Below, in pieces: positions 34,665-40,814 of a stretch of 40,814 bases of DNA. The DNA comes from Hellea sp. GTDB taxonomy: Bacteria; Pseudomonadota; Alphaproteobacteria; Caulobacterales; Maricaulaceae. The notes beneath the pieces are model-generated. The model was not told the DNA's origin. It did not search any database and was given only the letters and a program-made list of their open reading frames with translations. A program made the translations under genes and the position numbers. The stretch's first letter is position 1; each line of letters starts with the position of its first letter. The stretch spans positions 1 to 40,814 of the forward strand of contig JAHDDX010000017.1 of the NCBI GenBank assembly GCA_020629135.1, in the 5' to 3' direction.

Positions 34665-36713
34665 ATGCGGGCGCTTATAACCATAGCCCTGATAGCGGCC
34701 ATCGGGGTATTTGGTTTCATTTATTTCGGTGACATGGATTCACCTGTTAAGGTCAACCCGACGACGAATTCAAATCAGTCCCCAACCACAACTTCCGGCT
34801 CGGACGCGAACCAAACCGGCACTCGGCAATCAACGTCCCAAAAGCCCTTATCGCTGGTTGAGCAACTCAGTCTTTTAAATGGCTACTCCGAGGACGAAAA
34901 ATGGGTCGAAAGTGCAAATTTGGTCGACCAGATACTGGCGAAAGGCTTCGCAGATACACCGCTTCAAGACACAGATATCAGTGATCTGAAAACCGATTTT
35001 GCCGAAATTTACCATGCAGCGGGTCGAACGCCTGACGCGATCACAATTATGGAAGGTGTCATGGAGCAGGACCGGAGCTCAATCGAACAGTTAGATCCTC
35101 ACACCTTAGAACCCGACGACCCTGAAAATTATGAGAGATACTCATTTATTCGCCAACACCGCGCCGACCGAGCTCAAAAACTAGGGGATTGGTATTTCGA
35201 AACCGGCGCTTTTGAAAAAGCCTATGACAGCTACTTCATGGCCCAACTTGACCGCGAATCCCAGACGATCGATTTTGGCTCCTTTCCAGATAAAAAATAT
35301 CTGATTGATCAACGGATTGAAGCGGCCCGCAATGGCAATATGAAGTATAGTGTTTATTGCCTGTTAAGAGACGAATATAGCAGCGTTGACTGGGAAAGAG
35401 CGCAGGAAAAACCTCTCCAATTTTGGGGTGAAAGCGAGTTTGATAGATGCCCACAGGCTTCTCATTCCTACTCGGCGGATGAATTCTCTGAGCCCAACTT
35501 CGAGACCGTCAAAATCTTTTACGGCACGAGTCGCAATCATACCGGCAAGCGGAATGTAGAAAAAACATTTGGCGGCGATCGTGCATCATTGACGACCGGA
35601 TCCATCGAGATGACTGTCCCGCTGGATAGGGAAATTGGAACGATTCAAATTCCGGGTCTTCTGAGCTTTGGCGGCGCTAAAGACGGTGTTCATATCGTCC
35701 TCACCCGGATCAATCCTTCCAATTCAAATAATGCCTTTCGGGCCGAACTAGGAAACTGGGTCGATGAAAATCCGGCCCCTAAAAAGGAAGCCTTTATCTA
35801 TGTCCACGGACATGCCGTTTCCTTCGCCAATGCCGCGCGCCGGGCCGCGCAACTTTCCGTTGACCTGGATATGCGCCATGGCGGCATGTTCTATTCCTGG
35901 CCCGCAGGCTCTAACGCTTTACGCTATTTCAAAAGCCAGGAAAATGTCGATCACGCTGCCGCAGAATTGCAAAAATATTTAAAAGAAGTGTCCGCAGTCA
36001 ATAATATTGATGAGCTCCATATCATCGCCCACTCCATGGGCAATGATGTCTTGTCCAAGGCATTGGGCGATCTTGAGCTTGAGGGTTACACGGCAGAGAA
36101 TAGACCTTTTGGGCAAATCATCTGGGCCTCTCCGGATGTTGATGCCTCGGATTTTTCCAGACGCATCGCCGCTTTTAAATCCCGTCAAATTGCGGACGGC
36201 ATGACCCTTTACGCGTCTAGCAAAGACAAAGCGCTTAGCGTGTCTAAATGGATCTGGGATAATTTTCCTCGCGCTGGTCAAGCCCCACCAGTTACAGAAG
36301 TCGCCAGGATTATCGAAACCGTTGACACGAGCGATATTGACCGCAACCCGTCTGATATTCTGGCTCATGGCGATTATGCGAGCGCCGCAATCGATGATAT
36401 GCGCGCCGTCATCTGGTTAAGTCTTGTTCCTGGAAAACGTTGTTCCCTGACAAAGAAAACCATTGATGGGGTGGATTATTGGACGGCGTCTAAAAAGACG
36501 GCCAATTGCGATAAACCGACATTCCGGAGCGCCGTCTCAATTGCTCGTAATCGCCTATATCCGGATCTGCAAACTCAATCCAGGCCGGTCATTTTTTCCG
36601 CCCCGTTAAATCCTATTGGGAATAGTTTTGCCGCGGACCCCATAGAACCAGTTGGGCCCGTTCGCAGCGACGCCGAAGTTCTGGCAGATCAGTTATTGGA
36701 TACAGGGAATTAA
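34665..36713 (+). CDS. DUF900 alpha/beta hydrolase with N-terminal TPR-like region
   Basis: A 682-residue protein with one N-terminal membrane/signal segment (about 3-20), a Ser/Thr/Gln-rich linker, and a helical TPR-like region (about 75-230) with repeats such as DFAEIYHAAGRTPDAITIMEG and GDWYFETGAFEKAYDSYFMA. The DUF900 hydrolase core spans about 275-560: VKIFYGTSR, YVHGHAVSF (381-387 region), MFYSWPAG, and the nucleophile elbow AHSMG with Ser457. The candidate acid and His lie further on (WASPDVDASDF; ILAHGDY). The substrate is unknown; DUF900 proteins are esterase-like. A GGAGAGG site precedes the ATG. The RoxA-like cytochrome gene follows 15 bases after its stop. Confidence 0.85.
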   Translation: MRALITIALIAAIGVFGFIYFGDMDSPVKVNPTTNSNQSPTTTSGSDANQTGTRQSTSQKPLSLVEQLSLLNGYSEDEKWVESANLVDQILAKGFADTPLQDTDISDLKTDFAEIYHAAGRTPDAITIMEGVMEQDRSSIEQLDPHTLEPDDPENYERYSFIRQHRADRAQKLGDWYFETGAFEKAYDSYFMAQLDRESQTIDFGSFPDKKYLIDQRIEAARNGNMKYSVYCLLRDEYSSVDWERAQEKPLQFWGESEFDRCPQASHSYSADEFSEPNFETVKIFYGTSRNHTGKRNVEKTFGGDRASLTTGSIEMTVPLDREIGTIQIPGLLSFGGAKDGVHIVLTRINPSNSNNAFRAELGNWVDENPAPKKEAFIYVHGHAVSFANAARRAAQLSVDLDMRHGGMFYSWPAGSNALRYFKSQENVDHAAAELQKYLKEVSAVNNIDELHIIAHSMGNDVLSKALGDLELEGYTAENRPFGQIIWASPDVDASDFSRRIAAFKSRQIADGMTLYASSKDKALSVSKWIWDNFPRAGQAPPVTEVARIIETVDTSDIDRNPSDILAHGDYASAAIDDMRAVIWLSLVPGKRCSLTKKTIDGVDYWTASKKTANCDKPTFRSAVSIARNRLYPDLQTQSRPVIFSAPLNPIGNSFAADPIEPVGPVRSDAEVLADQLLDTGN

Positions 36714-36728
36714 TTAGGGGCGGTCCTC

Positions 36729-38705
36729 ATGCGTTGGATATTTGGAAAGATCAGTAAGCTATTCGGGTTTATTTTCGCGGACCTGCCGCGCAGCATTTTC
36801 TTTATTCTCGCCTTGCCAATTATCTTTGCCTTATTCCTCGGCGTTATTTTTTCGACGGACCTACTCGATCCATTTCTATATAATGAGAAAAAGGACAAAG
36901 ACACGACACCACCACCGCATCAGCCAGAAATTGTTCATCTGGATCAAGGATGGCAAGAGGGCTATCGGCAAAAATTTTATTATACGCCGCAAGGGTCGCA
37001 TATCATTCCCCTGGCGGTCGCGCTGGCCCTGGAAGGCGCGGACTCAAATCAGTTATTGTTTGGTGAAAACGGCCTTGCGACTTCCAAATATGGATATGTG
37101 CCCTATCCGGCAACCAAGGGTCTAAACCCCAAAGATCCAGAAGGCCCCAACCCGCTCGGCCTGCCCGTTGGATTTTCAATGGACTATAATCGTCAAGGAG
37201 ATCTGATGCTGGGTATGACCTGTGCCGCCTGTCATACCTCCAATATTAAAATAGGTAACGCCGTGATACGGGTCGATGGGGGAATCGCCCATTCTGATTT
37301 TATGGGCTTTATGCAGGCCATGGATGAAGGGATTGAACAAACCCTTGAAGTCCCGGAAAAATTTGCCCGGTTCGCCGCGCGTATGGGTGCAAAAAGCCGC
37401 GAGGAACAGCAAGCCGTTCGCGATGGCCTTGAAATCGTATCTGCCGATCGGCAGGCTTGGCAGAGGCGCAATGCGACCGAATATGATCACGGTCCGACAC
37501 GCGTGGATGCCTTCACAATCATTTTCAATCAGGTCGTCGCCCGCGATATTGGCATGGATACCAAGGGTGAGCATGGCAATGTGCTGACGCCGCGCGCACC
37601 GGTGAGCTATCCGGTCCTGTGGGACACGCCCTTTATGGGCCGGGTGCAATGGAGCGGTGGATCAAATAATAAAAAACCGGGCGATTCTTTGGGACGAAAT
37701 TTTGGTCAGACCCTGGGAGTCTTTGGCCATGCAGAGGTCACGACGCAGAACACCCTGCCCGGTTTTTGCTCGTCGGTACGCCGTAAGGAAATTGATCTCT
37801 ATAATTTCTGGCTCAAATCCCTGCTCTCTCCCCAATGGGAAGACCCCGCACTCGAAGATTTGCTTCCGGCCATAGATGTAGATGCCGCCGCACGAGGACG
37901 GGATATTTTTCATGGGGTCGGGCGCGAACATGGCTGCGTGTCTTGCCACGGCAACCAACCGGATGATTGGCGAGAACGCTCTTTCGAGGACAAAAAGGTC
38001 TGCGATGCTCCAATGAAAATGGTGCCCTTGGATAAGGTCAAAACCGATCCCACCATGATCGAAGTCAGCATCACCAAAGGCGCGAAAACCGGCCCGCTCG
38101 CCGGGACGCCGTCCAAGCTCAATAATGGCGTACCGCTCAAGGCCGAAGAAGATTATATGACTGTGCTCGGCGAAGTCATAGCCGGCAGTATTGTTGGATC
38201 ATTTTTATCGGTCACCTGCGACGGCTCTGTCGGCATGTCGACCTTGATCGAAACGGCAAGCGGTCTGGGCAAAATCAGTAAATCCCAACATAAATTTGAC
38301 AAGCGTGTCGGCGGCGGTTTTTCAACCGAAGAAGCCAAACTCAAAATGGAATGTGAAGGGGCTGATCTTTATCGCTACCGCACCTATAAAGCCCGGGCTC
38401 TAAACGGCGTTTGGGCCTCAGCGCCCTATCTTCACAATGGGTCCGTACCGACCCTTTATGATGTACTCTTACCCCCAGCAGATCGGGAGACAGGATGCCA
38501 GTATGAGGAATGCCGTCCTGATCGGTTCTTTGTTGGCTCTCAGACCTATGACCCGGAAAAGGTCGGCTTTGATGCGTCTGGAAGAACCGGCGGGGAGGTT
38601 TTCGATACGACGATCAAAGGCAATTGGAACACCGGCCATGAATTTGGCACCAGCCTGTCCAAGCCAGAGAAACTTGACCTGATTGAGTATTTAAAAACAC
38701 TATAG
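36729..38705 (+). CDS. RoxA-like di-haem cytochrome c (MauG/CCP superfamily)
   Basis: A 658-residue protein with a single N-terminal membrane segment (about 23-45) and two c-type haem motifs, CAACH (165-169) and CVSCH (403-407). The spacing and the C-terminal signature RALNGVWASAPYLHNGSVPTLYDVLLP (about 550-580), followed by HEFGTSLSKPEKLDLIEYLKTL at the end, are those of the di-haem cytochrome c peroxidase/RoxA rubber-oxygenase group. RoxA cleaves poly(cis-1,4-isoprene); many relatives have unknown substrates, so I give no enzyme name. It is periplasmic or membrane-anchored. It probably forms an operon with the DUF900 hydrolase. Confidence 0.88.
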   Translation: MRWIFGKISKLFGFIFADLPRSIFFILALPIIFALFLGVIFSTDLLDPFLYNEKKDKDTTPPPHQPEIVHLDQGWQEGYRQKFYYTPQGSHIIPLAVALALEGADSNQLLFGENGLATSKYGYVPYPATKGLNPKDPEGPNPLGLPVGFSMDYNRQGDLMLGMTCAACHTSNIKIGNAVIRVDGGIAHSDFMGFMQAMDEGIEQTLEVPEKFARFAARMGAKSREEQQAVRDGLEIVSADRQAWQRRNATEYDHGPTRVDAFTIIFNQVVARDIGMDTKGEHGNVLTPRAPVSYPVLWDTPFMGRVQWSGGSNNKKPGDSLGRNFGQTLGVFGHAEVTTQNTLPGFCSSVRRKEIDLYNFWLKSLLSPQWEDPALEDLLPAIDVDAAARGRDIFHGVGREHGCVSCHGNQPDDWRERSFEDKKVCDAPMKMVPLDKVKTDPTMIEVSITKGAKTGPLAGTPSKLNNGVPLKAEEDYMTVLGEVIAGSIVGSFLSVTCDGSVGMSTLIETASGLGKISKSQHKFDKRVGGGFSTEEAKLKMECEGADLYRYRTYKARALNGVWASAPYLHNGSVPTLYDVLLPPADRETGCQYEECRPDRFFVGSQTYDPEKVGFDASGRTGGEVFDTTIKGNWNTGHEFGTSLSKPEKLDLIEYLKTL

Positions 38706-38754
38706 TGATGTCAAAGATGTTCAGCTTTGGCCATGCCTTAAGCCGTGAGCTTTT

Positions 38755-39411
38755 TCACCCGCCTAATATCCCCTCATAGGACACGCTTTCGGTGATGTCT
38801 TTGCGCATGGCCTCAACGAGACGATCTTCGTCCCGCGCCTCAAGCGCCTGCAAGATATCCGGGTGGAAATCCTGGCCGGGTTTGGCGGCCTGGATCGCGG
38901 CGGCCCGCAAGACGGGACCAAGTTGCATCCAGATGCTTTCAATCATCGGCATGACGATTTGCTCGGGATTGGTCATATAAAGCGTGGCGTGAAACTTTTG
39001 GTTGGCGATCACGACTTTATCATGTTCCGTGCCGCTGACGGCGCGGTTCGCTTCTTCATCCAATTGGCGCAAGGCCTCGATCTTCTTGGCATTCATATAA
39101 GGCAATGCGCGAATGGCGGCAAAGGTCTCAAGCGACACTCGGGTTTCAATTAACTCCTGCAACCGGACGGGTGTAAATTCCGGGATCATGATCCGCCGAT
39201 TTTCCAGCATGACCATGGCCCGCTCCGCACATAAGCGGCGCAAGGCTTCGCGAATAGGGGTGGGGCTCATATCAAGTGCCGTGGCAATACCGCGAATAGT
39301 CAGCGACTGTCCGACCTTAAACGCGCCGATCATCGCCCCCTGTCGCAGACTGTTATAGGCTGTCTCCTGCGAGGTTCGCCCTTCAACAATTGGAATGTTT
39401 AAATCACCCAT
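38755..39411 (-). CDS. GntR/FadR-family transcriptional regulator
   Basis: A 218-residue regulator. The N-terminal winged helix-turn-helix (about 12-75) includes SLRQGAMIGAFKVGQSLTIRGIATALDMSPTPIREALRRL, the GntR signature, and a following ENRRIMIPEFTP wing. The rest is an all-helical FCD ligand domain (about 80-210) with Arg/His/Asn residues in NQKFHATLYMTN that could coordinate a metal or carboxylate ligand, as in FadR-type proteins. It is divergent from a glutamine-synthetase-family gene, with operator-like repeats in between, so it probably represses that gene or operon in response to an amine or amino-acid metabolite. Confidence 0.9.
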   Translation of the reverse strand: MGDLNIPIVEGRTSQETAYNSLRQGAMIGAFKVGQSLTIRGIATALDMSPTPIREALRRLCAERAMVMLENRRIMIPEFTPVRLQELIETRVSLETFAAIRALPYMNAKKIEALRQLDEEANRAVSGTEHDKVVIANQKFHATLYMTNPEQIVMPMIESIWMQLGPVLRAAAIQAAKPGQDFHPDILQALEARDEDRLVEAMRKDITESVSYEGILGG

Positions 39412-39440
39412 AAGCTATGCATAGGATGGGCGCAAAATTA

Positions 39441-39522
39441 TATCAACCCTTGGAAAATATTATCAGTTCTTGGAAATAGTGATAACAATTTATTTGTATC
39501 ACATTAACAATATTGTTATCAC
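39441..39522 (-). promoter_or_regulatory. Operator-like repeats between the FadR regulator and the glutamine synthetase gene
   Basis: Two tandem 20-base direct repeats (39441-39460, 39461-39480) share TATCA-N3-CTTGGAAA. Next come an 11-base exact inverted repeat GTGATAACAAT/ATTGTTATCAC (39479-39489 with 39512-39522) and, inside it, a perfect 14-base palindrome TAACAATATTGTTA (39505-39518). Confidence 0.55.
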
Positions 39523-39599
39523 ATATTGCAATTAGAGATCGGCATTTGCGCTCTTCATTGCGATGCAACATAGTGTTAGACAATGCCAAGCGAGGACCT

Positions 39600-40814
39600 A
39601 TGGCAGACTTAGACAATTTTCCAGACCTGCAAAATCTGCGTGTTGGCATATGGGATATGAACGGCGTTCTGCGCGGCAAATTATTGCCACGTAAAATGGC
39701 GGCGAAAGCCTTTAAAAGCGAGGTGAAACTTCCGGTCTCGGCTCTGGGCGTCGACATTTGGGGACGGGACGTGGTCAGTAGTGGCTATGTCATGGAGACC
39801 GGAGACAATGATGGAATTTGCCATCCGACCGAACGCGGCCTGCTGCCGCTAAGCTGGACCGAGGGCCAGTCGGCCATTCTCCCCGTCTGGATGTTTGACG
39901 AAAACGGTGATCCCGGCCCGTCCGATCCCAGACAATGTCTGGCCAAAGTGCTAAAGGAATTTGATAAGATCGGTCTGACCCCCGTCTGCGCAACCGAGCT
40001 CGAATTTTATCTTTTTGATCTGGAGGCCGCGACCCTGCGCGCACCGGCCTCTCTCGGCGGCGCCAAGACCGTCCCGGCCAATGCCATGTATGCCATATCC
40101 GATATTGATATTCTCGAAGATTTCCTGCGGGATGTCTATGCGGCCTGCGAAGCCATGGACATTCCAGCCGATGCGGCGATTTCGGAAAATGGCTGCGGCC
40201 AGGTCGAGATCAATTTTTATCATAGCCCCGATGCGCTCAAAGCCGCAGATGATACATTGCTGTTTAAATATATTGTGCGCTCGATCGCGCGCAAAAACGG
40301 ATTTGGTGCCACCTTTATGGCCAAACCCTATGGCGAAGAATCCGGCAGCGGCATGCATGTCCATTTCAGCCTGATCAATGCCGATGGCGATAATATTTTT
40401 GATGACGGCACCGACGCCGGATCAGACCAGCTTCGTCAGGCGCTCGCCGGATTAATGGCGACCATGACCGATACGATGCTGGTTTATGCGCCGCATTTAA
40501 ATTCCTATCGACGGGTCCGCCCCGGCACCCATGCGCCGGTCAATATTGGCTGGGGCTATGACAACCGGACGACGCCGCTTCGTATCCCCTCTGGCCCCAA
40601 TGCCGCCCGCCGGATTGAACACCGGGTCGCGGGCGCCGATGCCAATCCTTATCTGGTCCTGACGGCCATTTTGGGCGGGGCCTTGATGGGCCTTCAAAAC
40701 AAAATGGACGCGGCCCCGGCCATTGAGGGCAATGCCTATGATCAGGACCTGCCGCAAATCCCGACCCAGTGGATGGACGCGATCACAGCCTTTGAGCACA
40801 GCGAAAACACCGGC
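39600..40814 (+). CDS. Glutamine-synthetase-family ligase, 3' end beyond the window
   Basis: 405 residues are visible and the frame stays open at the window edge, so the gene is partial. ATG 39600 has GAGGA 5 bases upstream. The fold's ATP/metal motifs are present: ELEFYLFD, GCGQVEINFYH, GSGMHVHFSL, then NSYRRVRPGTHAPVNIGWGYDNR and RIEHRVAGADANPYL. These match the non-GlnA group that includes gamma-glutamylputrescine synthetase (PuuA) and GlnT-like proteins, which lack the adenylylation loop at the C-terminus. A polyamine or amine substrate is likely from family and from the divergent FadR regulator, but is not proven. Confidence 0.85.
   Translation, partial: MADLDNFPDLQNLRVGIWDMNGVLRGKLLPRKMAAKAFKSEVKLPVSALGVDIWGRDVVSSGYVMETGDNDGICHPTERGLLPLSWTEGQSAILPVWMFDENGDPGPSDPRQCLAKVLKEFDKIGLTPVCATELEFYLFDLEAATLRAPASLGGAKTVPANAMYAISDIDILEDFLRDVYAACEAMDIPADAAISENGCGQVEINFYHSPDALKAADDTLLFKYIVRSIARKNGFGATFMAKPYGEESGSGMHVHFSLINADGDNIFDDGTDAGSDQLRQALAGLMATMTDTMLVYAPHLNSYRRVRPGTHAPVNIGWGYDNRTTPLRIPSGPNAARRIEHRVAGADANPYLVLTAILGGALMGLQNKMDAAPAIEGNAYDQDLPQIPTQWMDAITAFEHSENTG

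Noticed and set aside
37176-37649. Open frame on - within the RoxA-like cytochrome gene
   Set aside because: Antisense shadow; the + strand frame carries clear haem motifs.
1-40814. tRNA/rRNA genes, CRISPR arrays, insertion sequences, prophage or integrase genes
   Set aside because: None seen on either strand; no repeat-spacer arrays, transposase motifs or cloverleaf-like sequences recognised by eye.

Overview
The window looks like chromosomal DNA of a free-living, flagellated, stalked or prosthecate-type alphaproteobacterium (Caulobacterales/Maricaulales-like). The reasons are a CtrA master regulator with its partners ChpT and SciP, FliJ beside ctrA, GANTC (CcrM-type) sites upstream of these genes, ClpS/ClpA, and moderate GC with many ATGA or TGATG overlaps. 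I cannot name the genus. I see no tRNA, rRNA, CRISPR, insertion sequence or prophage. Coding density is high: the longest gap between genes is about 285 bases (3313-3596).

Layout. 1-9.6 kb: rlmB, an SDR dehydrogenase and a DUF1295 membrane protein on +; a DUF2807 (GIN-domain) exported protein, clpA, clpS and a PqqB-like lipoprotein on -; then a SPOR-tailed D-Ala-D-Ala carboxypeptidase and panC on +. 9.6-16 kb: a DUF1272/GNAT pair, a large TonB-dependent receptor with a strong terminator, a thiolase, and mnmA. 16-24 kb is the regulatory core: sciP, a Walker-A-less ParA-like protein, a six-EF-hand exported protein followed by an ECF sigma factor and a membrane anti-sigma factor, fliJ, ctrA, a divergent CheR/CheY/CheA-like operon, and chpT. 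23.6-27.4 kb: the ydbH-ynbE-ydbL outer-membrane lipid-transport set. 27.6-30.8 kb: an M23 peptidase, a DUF4282 protein with a basic tail, and two small lipoproteins. 30.9-38.7 kb: clpB with an unknown gene behind it, then a DUF900 alpha/beta hydrolase paired with a RoxA-like di-haem cytochrome. 38.7-40.8 kb: a FadR-type regulator divergent from a glutamine-synthetase-family gene cut by the window end.

How it fits together. ChpT passes phosphate from CckA to CtrA (known in Caulobacter), SciP restrains CtrA-dependent transcription, and Clp proteases (ClpXP rather than ClpAP for CtrA) belong to the same cell-cycle logic. Sequences matching or nearly matching the CtrA box (TTAA-N7-TTAAC), together with GANTC sites, lie upstream of sciP (one perfect match), ctrA, the CheA-like operon and chpT. 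The most unusual module is the degenerate CheA-like/CheY/CheR operon next to chpT. It has CtrA-box and GANTC signals of its own, which suggests an under-described branch of the CtrA network. The EF-hand/ECF-sigma/anti-sigma operon is the second candidate for an undescribed signalling system.
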